DNA of 64,000 nucleotides from Streptomyces sp. NRRL B-3428. Lineage in GTDB: Bacteria; Actinomycetota; Actinomycetes; Streptomycetales; Streptomycetaceae. Location: assembly GCA_000721375.1 (NCBI GenBank), contig JOGW01000023.1, forward strand, positions 51,836-115,835. Direction: 5' to 3'. Each line of letters opens with the position of its first letter. The stretch's first letter is position 1. This document shows, piece after piece, positions 28,394 through 37,307 of this stretch. The notes beneath the pieces were generated by a model. It was not told the DNA's origin. It saw only the letters and a list, made by a program, of their open reading frames with translations, and ran no database searches. Both the position numbers and the translations under genes were made by a program.

Positions 28394-30538
28394 GTGACGT
28401 CGAACTGGGGTGGACGGAGGCGCAGCAGTCTGCCCGTCGGGCAGAGCACGTTCGTCGGACGTGCGGCCGAACTGCAGGCTGTTGACGATGCGTTGGAGCG
28501 CGAGCGGCTGGTCACGCTGACCGGGCCGGGCGGGGTGGGCAAGACCCGGATCGCCCTTGAGGCCGCAGACCGCATCGGCGCCCAACTCGCCCAAGGTGCC
28601 CACCTGGTGGAGCTTTCGCCGCTGCTCGACGACACGCTGGTCGCACAGGCAGTGGCCCACGCGCTGGGCGTCGCCGACCGGACCGCGCGCCCGCTGGTAG
28701 AGGTCCTGGCGGAGTATCTGCGCGAGCGGGAGCTGCTGCTGGTCCTGGACACCTGTGACCATCTGGTCGAGGCGTGCGGCCGACTGGCCCGTCAGCTTCT
28801 GGGAGTCGCGCCCCGTCTGCGGATCCTCGCCACCAGTCGGCAGGCGCTGGGCGTCCCCGGTGAACACCGCCTGACCATCGGCCCGATGGACAGCACTGCG
28901 AACGGCGACGCGGTCGCCCTGCTGCTCAACCTCGTCCAGGAAGGCCCCGAGGTTCCGGCCGCCGTTGTGCACCAGCCACGTGAACTCGCCCGGCTGTGCA
29001 CCGTGTTGGACGGAATCCCCCTGGCCATCGAGCTGGCCGCCGTTCATCTGCGGACCATGCCCGCCAACCAGCTCGTCGCGCGGCTCACCCAGCGAATGTC
29101 CGTCCTGTCGCCCTACGACGGCGACGAGCCCGGCGCCTTTGACGACGTCAGCACCGCACAGCCGCTTGCCAGGCCGTCACGTCACACCGGGCTGCGCACC
29201 ACCATCGGCTGGAGCCACGAGTGGTGCACGCCCCACGAGCGGCTGCTGTGGGCCCGGCTCTCGGTGTTCCCCGGCAGCTTCGACATCACGGCCGTCGATT
29301 TCGTCTGTACCGGCGACTCGCTGTTCGGCTACGACCTCACCGACGGACTCAACTCCCTGATCGCCAAGTCCCTGGTACTGCGCGAGGGCGCCCCCGACGC
29401 CCGCCGTTACCGCATGCTCGACACCATCCGCGACTACGGCGCCGAATGGCTGGAGCGCATCGGCCAGACCGAGCGGCTGCGCCTGCAGCACCGGGACTAC
29501 TACCGGCATCTGGCGATGACCATGAGCCAGGAATGGATGGGCCCCGAGCAGCCCCGCTGGCATGCGCGGATGACAGCGGAGCGGCCCAATCTGCAGGCCG
29601 CCATGGAGCTGTGCCTGCAAACCTCCGTCGGCGCCTCCTTGGACATGGCCGGCGACCTGCTCTACTTCTGGTTCTGCTGCGGCAACATTCGCGAGGGGCG
29701 GCGCTACACCGAATCGGCCCTGGCCCTGGACCCCTCCTATGAGAGCGGGCGCGCACGGGCGCTGTGGTCGTGCGCACTGCTCGCCATCGGGCAAGGCGAA
29801 CTCGACGCCGCGGTGCGCATCGCCCGCGACGCACGGGACGTCGCCGTACGCACCGACGACGAAGCGGCCGAGGCCGGCGCCCTGTATGTGCACGCGGGAG
29901 CGCTGACCTTGCAGGGTGATGCGCAACGGGCCCTTCCGGAGTATGCGCAGGCCCACGACAAGGCCGACCACACCGGCCTGGACTTCATCAAGTTCTTGAG
30001 TCTCGCCTCGGGCGCCTATGCGCACCTGATGCGCGGCGAGGCCGACCAGGTCCGCGCCAAGGTGCGGCAGCTCGCGGACCTGGCCGGGGACATGGACGAG
30101 CTATGGGTGGGGGCGTACGGCGGCTTCGTCCTGGGCAACCTGTGCGTGGCCCAGGGACATCACCGGAAGGCGATCGCCGTACTGCGCCGCACCCTGGAGG
30201 CGAAGTGGCTCCTGGACGACCTGTACGGCACGACTGTCACCCTCGAGACACTCGCCTGTGCCTGCGCAGGTGACCAACAGCCCGAACTCGCCACCCGCAT
30301 CCTCGGCATCGCCGACCGCGCCTGGGACATCCTCGGCACACCCCACCTGGGATCCCCGGCCATGACCGAGCTACGCCGGGTCTGTGAGGAGGCGGTCCGC
30401 GCGACGCTCGGAACCTCGGCGTACACGAAGCACTACCTGACGGGATTCGCCATCGAGTCCGTGCCCGCCGGCGTCCGCGACCTGCTCGACGCGAGCTCCC
30501 ACCCCGACCTGGCCCCGGGTCCGGGCCCGTTCGCGTGA
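28394..30538 (+). CDS. NB-ARC ATPase with TPR-like repeats, no DNA-binding domain
   Basis: A 714-residue protein. GTG at 28394 is preferred because GGGAGGGGA lies just before it. The nucleotide-binding domain shows FVGRAAEL, a P-loop GPGGVGKTRIAL, Walker B LLLVLDTCDHLVEA, and LATSRQALGVPGE, as in AfsR and LAL-type regulators. Winged-helix and helical repeats follow (LRTTIGWSHEWCTPHERLLWARLSVF; GELDAAVRIARDARDVA). Related regulators carry a SARP domain in front or a LuxR HTH at the end; neither is present here. It may act through a partner protein or in signalling. IS debris begins directly after it, so a lost C-terminal HTH is possible. Confidence 0.85.
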   Translation: MTSNWGGRRRSSLPVGQSTFVGRAAELQAVDDALERERLVTLTGPGGVGKTRIALEAADRIGAQLAQGAHLVELSPLLDDTLVAQAVAHALGVADRTARPLVEVLAEYLRERELLLVLDTCDHLVEACGRLARQLLGVAPRLRILATSRQALGVPGEHRLTIGPMDSTANGDAVALLLNLVQEGPEVPAAVVHQPRELARLCTVLDGIPLAIELAAVHLRTMPANQLVARLTQRMSVLSPYDGDEPGAFDDVSTAQPLARPSRHTGLRTTIGWSHEWCTPHERLLWARLSVFPGSFDITAVDFVCTGDSLFGYDLTDGLNSLIAKSLVLREGAPDARRYRMLDTIRDYGAEWLERIGQTERLRLQHRDYYRHLAMTMSQEWMGPEQPRWHARMTAERPNLQAAMELCLQTSVGASLDMAGDLLYFWFCCGNIREGRRYTESALALDPSYESGRARALWSCALLAIGQGELDAAVRIARDARDVAVRTDDEAAEAGALYVHAGALTLQGDAQRALPEYAQAHDKADHTGLDFIKFLSLASGAYAHLMRGEADQVRAKVRQLADLAGDMDELWVGAYGGFVLGNLCVAQGHHRKAIAVLRRTLEAKWLLDDLYGTTVTLETLACACAGDQQPELATRILGIADRAWDILGTPHLGSPAMTELRRVCEEAVRATLGTSAYTKHYLTGFAIESVPAGVRDLLDASSHPDLAPGPGPFA

Positions 30539-30539
30539 G

Positions 30540-30855
30540 CGACGAATCTGGAGGTGCTGCGGCATCTGTCGGAGGGGCTGCGGTCGGCCGGGCTGCAGGG
30601 ATCGTGGCCCTTCCGAGCAAGTCCGGGATCCTCAGGGCCCACGGGCGGCTGCGGGCGAAGCCGATGATCGCCTCGTTCCCCCGGTGCGCTCGTCCGCCGG
30701 CGAGTGAGACGACGCCGCGTGCGTTCTGGCGGGCCTTGCGGCTGATGACGATCGACGCCACCCGCCTGGATGTGACCGCCAGCCAGGCCGACACCGAAGC
30801 GTTCGGTCGTGCCGGCAGTGGCCAAGTCCCCGGTCGGAGCGGTGCCGCTGGGCAT
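30540..30855 (+). pseudogene. IS4-type transposase relic
   Basis: Starts just after the NB-ARC gene in one frame (NLEVLRHLSEGLRSAGLQGSW) and continues in another (LPSKSGILRAHGRLRAKPM, then FWRALRLMTIDATRLDVT, EAFGRAGSGQ). These are the N-terminal and first catalytic-domain motifs of IS4-family (InsG-type) transposases of Streptomyces, with the first DDE-type Asp in TIDATRLD. A frameshift near 30595-30605 and loss of everything after the FGR motif show it is dead. Confidence 0.75.
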
Positions 30856-30879
30856 TGTTCTTTTGCCCGGTACTGACGA

Positions 30880-31156
30880 TCACGAATTTGGTTCTGGCCG
30901 CGAACTCGACGAACGTTCGCCGGAAGTATGAAGCCCGGTCACAGAAGAAGCGGCGCACACTGAGCGAGAGGACCAACGGCCCTCCCAAGGCAGGGCGTCC
31001 CGCAATCTGCCGTGTGTGTCGAGAGCGCACGCAATGTCCAGGACCGTCGCAGTTCGGACACGGCGGTGGCCGCCCGCACAACGTTGCCTCGACGGCGGTC
31101 TTCTCTGCGGTGACGTGCACCCCCGCGACTCGCACATCGATCCCGGGAAACAGCAC
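30880..31156 (-). pseudogene. ISL3-type transposase N-terminal relic
   Basis: The minus strand reads VLFPGIDVRVAGVHVT, CPNCDGPGHCVRSRHTRQIA, LSLSVRRFFCDRASYFRRTF, VEFAARTKF. This is the zinc-ribbon N-terminus of ISL3-family transposases, with CxxC and RRFFC. The second CxxC half-motif is altered (CDRASYFRR, where CxxxxCxR is expected). The catalytic domain is gone; the relic ends where the IS4 relic on the other strand begins, so the two elements collided. Confidence 0.75.
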
Positions 31157-31303
31157 ATCCTCGACTGCCGCACCCCCATACCAGGCAATCCCTGCAAGAG
31201 ACGTTCCCGCATTCATATGGCGACCTGGGGAATCACGAAATCGCGGCCGGACCACGGAATTCACCAGGGGTTGTGACCAGTTTTCTCGCCAGGCGGTCAA
31301 CTG

Positions 31304-31678
31304 TCAGCGGTCGATCGACCAGGCTGCGTCAACGGGTGGGAACCCGGTGTCGAGGATGTGGCTGGCGATGTGCAGGGCCTCGGTGAGGGGGACAGTGTCC
31401 TGGTCGGGAAACTCGTCGATCTGCCCGTTCGCCAGCACGAAGCCGGTGCTTGATCCGTGGGCCGCCGGGGTGATGGCGTGCTCGCCAGGATCGTCTTCGC
31501 TGTCGAGCAGCATCACCAGGGCGCGGTCCGTGTTGCTGATGACGGCCAGCGAGCGGCCGCAGGAGCTCCTGAACCAAGTCTCGAGCTGGCCGGCTGCGAT
31601 CCGGTCACGCAGTATTCGCGGCGCCGCGACGGCGGTTGCCGACACGGCGCCGTCGTTGAGGAGCCAGCTCTCGATCAT
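31304..31678 (-). CDS. Imm1-family immunity-like protein
   Basis: About 124 residues from the ATG at 31678 (in-frame start at 31762 also possible; no clear ribosome site for either). Motifs SNTDRALVMLLDSEDDPGEH, GFVLANGQIDEFPDQDTVPL and LTEALHIASHI match the Imm1 family, small cytoplasmic antidotes to polymorphic deaminase or nuclease toxins; Streptomyces also has orphan copies. No toxin gene is beside it; IS relics flank both sides, so a partner may have been lost. Confidence 0.65.
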   Translation of the reverse strand: MIESWLLNDGAVSATAVAAPRILRDRIAAGQLETWFRSSCGRSLAVISNTDRALVMLLDSEDDPGEHAITPAAHGSSTGFVLANGQIDEFPDQDTVPLTEALHIASHILDTGFPPVDAAWSIDR

Positions 31679-31739
31679 GGAGAGGACTCTCTCATGGCCG
31701 GTTGACGCGTCACACGTCTCCCGCACCTGCCGCCAGGTC

Positions 31740-31865
31740 AATGACCCGCTGCTGAAGGTCAACGCGCTCTACCGGCTCAGGGCCGCCCAGGGAGTGCTGG
31801 GGTTGCGGAAGACGTACGGCTACCGGCGCCTGGAAGCCGCCTGCGCGAAGTCGCGCCGAGGTTGA
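31740..31865 (+). pseudogene. IS21-type (IstA) transposase relic
   Basis: Only about 40 residues: LLKVNALYRLRAAQGVLGL, YGYRRLEAACAKS, then a stop. IS21-family IstA ends with VRALYRLRAAQGVLRLAEKYGxERLEAACARA. The rest of the transposase and IstB are absent. Confidence 0.65.
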
Positions 31866-32015
31866 ACGGCAAGCTGAGCGCCTGTTCCTGAGGCCGGCAC
31901 AACGGTGGTCGTGTCGCTTAACGATCGCTCATGCTCCGCAACGGAACCGCGTACCTCTGAGCGGCCACGACCCAGCTCCACCCTCAAAGGTCATCACCAT
32001 GTAGATGCCCTCCGC

Positions 32016-32041
32016 CTCCTGATCTCCTGATCTCCTGATCT
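32016..32041. repeat. 8-base tandem repeat
   Basis: CTCCTGAT is repeated three times in a row and then degenerates (CTCCCGC). It lies 35-60 bases past the stop of the minus-strand kinase gene. A simple microsatellite prone to slippage. Confidence 0.8.
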
Positions 32042-32076
32042 CCCGCAAAAGATGACCGCCACCTCCAGCCGCCAGG

Positions 32077-33660
32077 TCAGCGCAGCCACTGGTCCTGGTC
32101 GGCGGGGCGGTACAGCGTGACCGCCTTCGGTAGCTTGTCCAGGATCAGATGGCGGTACGTGGCGTCGGTGACCTCTCCGTCGTACGCGAAGTGCGGTTCG
32201 CCTTCGCGTAGTTCCAGCTCCAGGCGGCGCACCTGGGCGGTCGTCAGGACCCGGGAGTTGTGCAGCGTGCCGGTGAGGACGGCGAGGAGCAGGCGGGTGC
32301 GGGCCAACGGGGTGCCGGCCTCCACCGCACGGACGTCGAGCAGTCCGTCGTCGAGCTGGGTGCGGTAGGTGGGGGCGAAGCCCGCCGGGTGGTACACGCC
32401 GTTGCCGGCGAAGAGCAGCCAGATCCGTCGGGGCCTGCCGTTGATGACCACGGAGAGCGGACTCCCGGTGGCAAGCACCTTGACCAGGCCCACGGTCAGC
32501 GCCGGCCACTTGCCGATACGGCGCTCCAGTCGTTCTCTGGCGTGAACGAGTTCGGAGTACACACCGATGCTGAACGTGTTTAGGAACAATTGCTGCTCGG
32601 AGTGCTCGGCCGCAGTCTCGAGAGAACCGGCCGAACGCACCATGTCCCGTCGGGTCCCCGGGCCCACAGACGTCGTTGCCCGGCCCACGTCGGCAACGAC
32701 CGCGTCTCCCGCCCCGATCGCCCGGGCGACGTCCTCCAAGGTCTGGTTCCCCAGGTCCACGGCGAAGTGATTGAAGGTGCCGCCGGGAAAGACCGCCAGG
32801 GGCACACGGTGGCGAGCCGCCGTCGCACTGCCCGCGTTGACCGTGCCGTCACCGCCGCACACACCCAGCGCCCCGCCCTCCTCGACCGCACGACAGGCCG
32901 CAGCGTCCAGCAGGGACATAAGGTCGTCCGCCGGCTCGAAGACGGTGAGCTCGGCCTCGGGCAGCAGTTCCTTCAGTGCCTCAACGGTGTCTTGGCCCCA
33001 TGCGGTGCCGGAGGAAGGATTCACCACCACGTGCAGCCCCTTGCCGCCAGGCAGCGCGGGCGCCGGCCTGCGCGGTGGAGCAGCAGCCGCCGCGGCTTCC
33101 GGCTTCACCGGCCACCAACGGCAGGTGACAAGCGCGGCCCCCACCCCCACGGCCACACCGGTCGCCACCCGGGCCCGGTGGTCGAAACCCGTACGGCCCC
33201 GTACGAAAGCGAGCCCCGCGGCGAACGGGAGTACCGCAAGGCCGTATCGGGGCGACTCCAGAGCGACGCCGGAGGCGAAAGCGGCGGCCGGCGCCACCGG
33301 GCTGGAGGGCAGGGACGAAGTGCCCGGGCGCGGGAACAACGCCGACAGCGCGCCGCGCACAGGCGTGGCGTTACGCGCGGCCGGTTTGGCCATGACGTGG
33401 TGAAGCACGGACACGATGGCCACGGAACCGATACCGCGCAGCGCAGCCCTGCGCCCGCTCCTGTCACCCGTCAGCACCAGCGTGGCGGCGGCGGCCAGCC
33501 AGACGGCGTCGTGCCCGGCGACCGCGCGGACCGTCCGCGCCGCGGAGTCCACTCCCCCAGGGCGTTTCGTGGTGACTCGCGCGAAGTGTTTCCCGGTGAG
33601 AGAAGCAGCCCGGCGATAAGCCGTGCCCGATATCCCCCACAGTCGTCCAGACCGACTCAT
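32077..33660 (-). CDS. PAP2-like / diacylglycerol kinase fusion protein
   Basis: About 527 residues from ATG 33660 (ATG 33681 is an alternative). The N-terminal ~190 residues are a membrane PAP2-type phosphatase fold with hydrophobic segments, but its catalytic motifs are degraded: the PSxH histidine is Pro (SLPSSPVAPAAAF) and the GxHxxxD motif reads GFDHRARVATG. The C-terminal ~320 residues are a YegS/LCB5-type lipid kinase with VVVNPSSGTAWG, VCGGDGTVNAGSATA (nucleotide loop), FPGGTFNHFA and DDGLLDVRAVEAG. It likely phosphorylates a lipid such as diacylglycerol at the membrane; the PAP2 part probably only anchors it. Such fusions are common in actinobacteria, usually with an intact PSGH. Confidence 0.88.
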   Translation of the reverse strand: MSRSGRLWGISGTAYRRAASLTGKHFARVTTKRPGGVDSAARTVRAVAGHDAVWLAAAATLVLTGDRSGRRAALRGIGSVAIVSVLHHVMAKPAARNATPVRGALSALFPRPGTSSLPSSPVAPAAAFASGVALESPRYGLAVLPFAAGLAFVRGRTGFDHRARVATGVAVGVGAALVTCRWWPVKPEAAAAAAPPRRPAPALPGGKGLHVVVNPSSGTAWGQDTVEALKELLPEAELTVFEPADDLMSLLDAAACRAVEEGGALGVCGGDGTVNAGSATAARHRVPLAVFPGGTFNHFAVDLGNQTLEDVARAIGAGDAVVADVGRATTSVGPGTRRDMVRSAGSLETAAEHSEQQLFLNTFSIGVYSELVHARERLERRIGKWPALTVGLVKVLATGSPLSVVINGRPRRIWLLFAGNGVYHPAGFAPTYRTQLDDGLLDVRAVEAGTPLARTRLLLAVLTGTLHNSRVLTTAQVRRLELELREGEPHFAYDGEVTDATYRHLILDKLPKAVTLYRPADQDQWLR

Positions 33661-33897
33661 ACGCTCGCCACATCCCTGCATCTCGAAAACTCACTGCGCA
33701 CGCGCGACACACACGACCGGAACGGACCGCAGCATCGCCTCACGGTAGCGGCGCCCCGACCTTCCGTCGGCCGCTCCCCTCGTCACACTGCGGCCGAAAC
33801 CGTGACACGGACCTGCGGTTCATAATCCCGCCGGCCCGAGGTCCGGTGAGCCACGTAAGACCCCTACCCCGTCGACTGGCAACAGACAGTTCCGGAA

Positions 33898-34266
33898 CTA
33901 GGGGCGCTGCCTTGCGTGCGGCGGCCGTTGGGGGGTGATGCGGCTCCCGATACGGAAGCGGCGCACGGACGTGCCTTCCACGGGGGCGAGTTGAACGGTG
34001 ATGGGTCCCGCGAAGGTGTAGCCCTGTTCGGCCGCATGCCGCCGCACCTGGGCGGCGAGGTGGCTGGTGAGCTGGGTGCCGTGTGCGGCGAGTTGCCGGT
34101 GTGAGTCCGTGGGGAGCTCGATGACGAAGGTGTTGGGCACGAGGGTGCGCTGCCGGTCAAGGATCAACGCGCGGTCATCGCACTCGCGACGGAGCATGCC
34201 CACGACCTCGGTCTGCTTGCGCGCCGGCGGGATCAGCCATGACCACAGGGCGTTCGACCACCGTTC
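33898..34266 (-). CDS. FhaA-type N-terminal domain (DUF3662) protein without FHA
   Basis: About 122 residues from ATG 34266, preferred for its CTGGAG site; ATG 34299 and 34341 are upstream options. MERWSNALWSW, LRRECDDRALILDRQRTLVPNTFVIEL, LAAQVRRHAAEQGYTFAGPITVQ match the N-terminal domain of FhaA, the phosphothreonine-binding partner of actinobacterial Ser/Thr kinases. The glycine-rich linker and C-terminal FHA domain are missing. A stand-alone copy near anti-sigma and sigma genes suggests a regulatory role; it could also be a truncated paralogue. Confidence 0.8.
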   Translation of the reverse strand, partial: ERWSNALWSWLIPPARKQTEVVGMLRRECDDRALILDRQRTLVPNTFVIELPTDSHRQLAAHGTQLTSHLAAQVRRHAAEQGYTFAGPITVQLAPVEGTSVRRFRIGSRITPQRPPHARQRP

Positions 34267-34570
34267 CATGGCGCACTCCAGCGCCAGCAGGTTTCGCATC
34301 CTGGTCCGCTGCCCGACGACATCGGGGGCACTCGCCGCCATAAGAGTGGTGTGCCGTCGGCACTTCGGGACTCCGCGCGGACGATGGCCTCCTGTCTGCG
34401 AAGGGGGCCCGCCGGATTCATGCTCCGCTCTCCCGCTGTCTGTGTACGGCAGGGTTGCATGCCGCGGGGCGGGGAACGACCACTAGACAGAACCGGCCGC
34501 ACGGGACACGTAGCGGACCGACTGGGCCGGTTTCTTCGCTTGGAAGGGATTGGAAGGGAAGTGATTCGCC

Positions 34571-34990
34571 ATGCGTACGCATCGGCGTACCCATCGGCGT
34601 CCCGCTCGAGTCGTGTACACACTGCCGCGCGACCCTGCTTCCGCCGGGCGGGCGCGCAAACTGACCACCGCGTTTCTCGCCCGCCCGGCGATCCGTACGG
34701 CGGCAGTGAGCGCCGCACGGGCCGATGACGCGGCTCTCATCGTGTCCGAGCTGGTGACGAACGCGACCATCCACGGCCGTAGTTCCTGCCGACTGGGGCT
34801 GCGAGTGGCCGAGGACCAGGTCATCGTCGAGGTCTACGACAGCAGCCCCGCTGTGCCGCACATCCGTCCGCCTACGCAGGACGGCGAGCACGGCCGCGGT
34901 CTGGCCATGGTGCAGCGCCTCGCCCAGCAGCTGGATGTCACCGCGGCCGCCGGGGGCGGTAAGACGGTGCGCGCGGTCCTGTCCGGATAG
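34571..34990 (+). CDS. RsbW-like ATP-binding protein (HATPase_c)
   Basis: A 139-residue single-domain GHKL ATPase. The N box reads IVSELVTNATIHG, the G1 box EVYDSSPAVPHI and the G2 region EHGRGLAMVQRLAQQLDV. These are shared by the anti-sigma factor kinases RsbW/SpoIIAB and by the many Streptomyces relatives. A purine-rich site precedes ATG 34571. Located about 430 bases before a sigma-B/F-type gene in the same direction, it could be that sigma factor's anti-sigma, but such ATPases are very numerous and the pairing is inference. No anti-anti-sigma gene is seen nearby. Confidence 0.88.
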   Translation: MRTHRRTHRRPARVVYTLPRDPASAGRARKLTTAFLARPAIRTAAVSAARADDAALIVSELVTNATIHGRSSCRLGLRVAEDQVIVEVYDSSPAVPHIRPPTQDGEHGRGLAMVQRLAQQLDVTAAAGGGKTVRAVLSG

Positions 34991-35354
34991 CGTGGCGCGC
35001 GACACCCTCCGGACGGCCCACGGCACTCGCCCGACCAATGGGTAGCGCTGTCGCACCTGCACGGCGAGACGGCCGCCGCCAGTGCCGGTTCAGGACCCGA
35101 CGGCGGCCGCGGCGCCGCGTTGCCAGCCGATGATCACCGCGACGTCCGCCCCTCGCGCGGGGGCGCGGTCCGGCGCTGGGAGCCCATCGGCCATGCCTGG
35201 CTTCCGGCCCAGCGCCCGGCCGTTCACCCGGCGGGAGCTGAACGGCGATTACCCCCGGTTTCCGCAGCAACACCTCCGTTTCCTGAGCATGGCGCGTGCA
35301 ACGCGCTGACCTGCGGTGGACCAGCTCCTTGACTCACGCGGCGTCAGGTCACGG
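34991..35354. other. gene-free stretch before the sigma factor
   Basis: No credible gene. It holds only GC-rich DNA of no clear structure until the sigma-B-type promoter elements at 35355-35379. Confidence 0.35.
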
Positions 35355-35379
35355 GATTATTACGGTCGTTGCGGGGTAC
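35355..35379 (+). promoter_or_regulatory. candidate sigma-B/F-type promoter
   Basis: GATT (35355-35358), a 15-base spacer and GGGTAC (35374-35379) fit the GnnTn(14-16)GGGTAC/T consensus of Streptomyces SigB/SigF-type holoenzymes. It lies 38 bases before the sigma start, so the sigma factor may activate its own gene. Confidence 0.5.
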
Positions 35380-35416
35380 CACCCAGGGCACGACGCGCTC
35401 CCAACCAAGGGGCGCG

Positions 35417-36340
35417 ATGATCGTCTCGGGAGCAACGATGGCCATCACAACGACGACCGGCAGCGATCCCGTTGGCACAATCACCTACGCGGAGCGACAT
35501 ACCGGCACGCCCGGCACCGTGCCTGGCATGCCGGGCTCGGCCGGGTTGGCCGACCTGCCCGATCTCACGAAGGTGAGCGCGGCCGATGCGCGCGCCCTGT
35601 CCAAGGTCCTGTTCGCCCGGCTCGACGCGCTGGAGGAAGGAACACCGGAACATTCCTATGTGCGCAACACGTTGGTCGAGCTGAACCTCGCGCTGGTGCG
35701 CTTCGCCGTAGGCCGGATGGGAGTACGTGGGGAGTCGTACGAAGATGTCGTCCAGGTCGGCACCATCGGACTGATCAAAGCGATCAACCGGTTCGACCCG
35801 CAGCGCGGCGTGGAGTTCCCCACGCTCGCCATGCCCACCATCATCGGCGAGATCAAGCGGTACTTCCGCGACACCACCTGGGCCGTGCACGTTCCGCGCC
35901 GCCTGCAGGAACTGCGCATCGAACTGAACAAGGCCACCGCCCGGCTCGAGCAGCACAACGGCCGCGCGCCCACTGTGCCGGAACTCGCCGCGGACCTGGG
36001 CCTGGACGAGAACGACGTGATCGAAGGGCTGGTCGCGGCCAACGGCTACTCCGCGGCCTCGCTGGATTACCCGACCGACACCACCCACGCCGATGACACC
36101 CTCGCCGACCACGTCGGCTTCGAGGACGCGGCCCTGGCCAAGGTCGAAGATCTGCATGCACTCAAGCCGCTCCTCGATGCGCTGCCCGACCGTGAGCGCA
36201 GGATTCTGGCCCTGCGATACGGCGCGTGCATGACGCAGAGCGCCATCGGTAAGGAGCTCGGCATCTCGCAGATGCACGTGTCCCGCATTCTGGCCGCCGT
36301 CCTCGGTCGGCTCAGGGTCAAACTGACCGCCCAGCGTTGA
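35417..36340 (+). CDS. RNA polymerase sigma factor, SigB/SigF family
   Basis: About 307 residues. ATG 35417 follows AAGGGG; ATG 35438 after GGGAG is equally plausible. Region 2 is clear: NLALVRFAVGRMG, SYEDVVQVGTIGLIKAINRFDPQRGVEFPTLAMPTIIGEIKRYFRD. Region 3 reads WAVHVPRRLQELR, and region 4 DRERRILALRYGACMTQSAIGKELGISQMHVSRIL. The signature W-x-V-x-V-P-R-R and P-T-I-x-G-E-I-K are typical of the SpoIIAC/SigB/SigF group for stress and development. The upstream GGGTAC element suggests autoregulation; the RsbW-like gene upstream is a candidate anti-sigma. Confidence 0.95.
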   Translation: MIVSGATMAITTTTGSDPVGTITYAERHTGTPGTVPGMPGSAGLADLPDLTKVSAADARALSKVLFARLDALEEGTPEHSYVRNTLVELNLALVRFAVGRMGVRGESYEDVVQVGTIGLIKAINRFDPQRGVEFPTLAMPTIIGEIKRYFRDTTWAVHVPRRLQELRIELNKATARLEQHNGRAPTVPELAADLGLDENDVIEGLVAANGYSAASLDYPTDTTHADDTLADHVGFEDAALAKVEDLHALKPLLDALPDRERRILALRYGACMTQSAIGKELGISQMHVSRILAAVLGRLRVKLTAQR

Positions 36341-36655
36341 CGCCGGGCGGGTGCCGCCCGGGGCGTCAACTGGGGTACGTGCCCTGATGAGTGCGGCCCT
36401 CGTAGGCCTCGGGCGCTGTCGGATCCCGCGAGCCGAGACCGCGCGGATCGCACCCGTACTCGCGCGCTGTGGTCGCACGGCACCTGGGGATGTCCGGTCC
36501 GTCCGCGCGGCCATGGGTGAACTCGGGCGAAAGAAGCAGCAGTTCAACGGCACCGGCCGCTACGGCAACGGCAACCTCAAGGGCCTGCGGTGGGCTGCCG
36601 GCCCGAGCGCCATCGGTCGTCTCGGCAAGGTGGTTGCCGGCGACGCGCTTCGACC
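36341..36655. other. gene-free stretch after the sigma factor
   Basis: The sigma gene and a minus-strand LuxR-type gene converge here. A plus-strand open frame crosses it but has no ribosome site or known motif. No clear terminator was seen. Confidence 0.3.
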
Positions 36656-37099
36656 TCACGTTGTTCCGTTGCGGACGAGACCGGACCGCACCGCGACCAC
36701 AGCAGCCGCAGTCCGATGGGAGACCCCCAACTTCCGGAAGATGACCTGTAGATGCGCTCGCACCGTGTGATCACTGATGTGCAGACTTCTGGCGATCTGG
36801 CGGTTCGAGCAGCCCTGTACGAGCAAGGCGAGTACGTCATGCTCCCGGCTCGTGAGTTCGCGGCTGCCCGCCTCCGGAGCCGTCCCGCCCGATCCGCTCC
36901 TCGGGTCTGCCCTGTCCGTCTGCTCCGGGGCGGCCTCGTCCGGCATGACCGGCGTACCGAAGGGCGCGTCTGAGGTCAGGGTTCGGGTCAGATGGTCGAA
37001 CGCCGACAACTGCAACTCGGCGGATCTGCGCAGGCATTGCAGCGCCCGCAGAATGGCCGAGCGATCCCCCTCAACGCCGGAGTCAAACTCGTCGGACAA
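36656..37099 (-). CDS. small orphan LuxR-type HTH protein
   Basis: About 147 residues from a TTG at 37099, favoured by a perfect AAAGGAGGGG site five bases away; ATG 37132 and TTG 37150 are upstream alternatives. The N-terminal half is a short helical stretch (RSAILRALQCLRRSAELQL); there is no receiver domain. The C-terminal LuxR HTH reads LTSREHDVLALLVQGCSNRQIARSLHISDHTVRAHLQVIFRKLGV. It is divergent from a paralogue-like LuxR gene 208 bases away, so the shared gap probably carries control sites for both. Both lie just upstream of the Pfa-like operon and are candidate regulators of it. Confidence 0.8.
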   Translation of the reverse strand: MSDEFDSGVEGDRSAILRALQCLRRSAELQLSAFDHLTRTLTSDAPFGTPVMPDEAAPEQTDRADPRSGSGGTAPEAGSRELTSREHDVLALLVQGCSNRQIARSLHISDHTVRAHLQVIFRKLGVSHRTAAAVVAVRSGLVRNGTT

Positions 37100-37307
37100 G
37101 ATCCCCTCCTTTATTGCGATCTTCCTCAGCATGACGTCCACCTGCCCCAAACGCTGCCCCCGAATGGGTGAGAAGGGTGGTGTGTGATGACGCCGGTCCG
37201 AGCGGGCTTGCGCGTGTGTGCGCCGTTGGCGCTCCGGCGCACTCGGCGGTCGGAGAAAGCGAGTCGTTCAGCGATGAACGACCCTCCGGCAGGGAAGGCA
37301 TCCGATC

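Noticed and set aside
28394..30538. Anti-phage STAND (Avs-type) defence protein
   Set aside because: The NB-ARC and repeats fit AfsR/LAL-type regulators better and there is no effector domain; mentioned only as a possibility.
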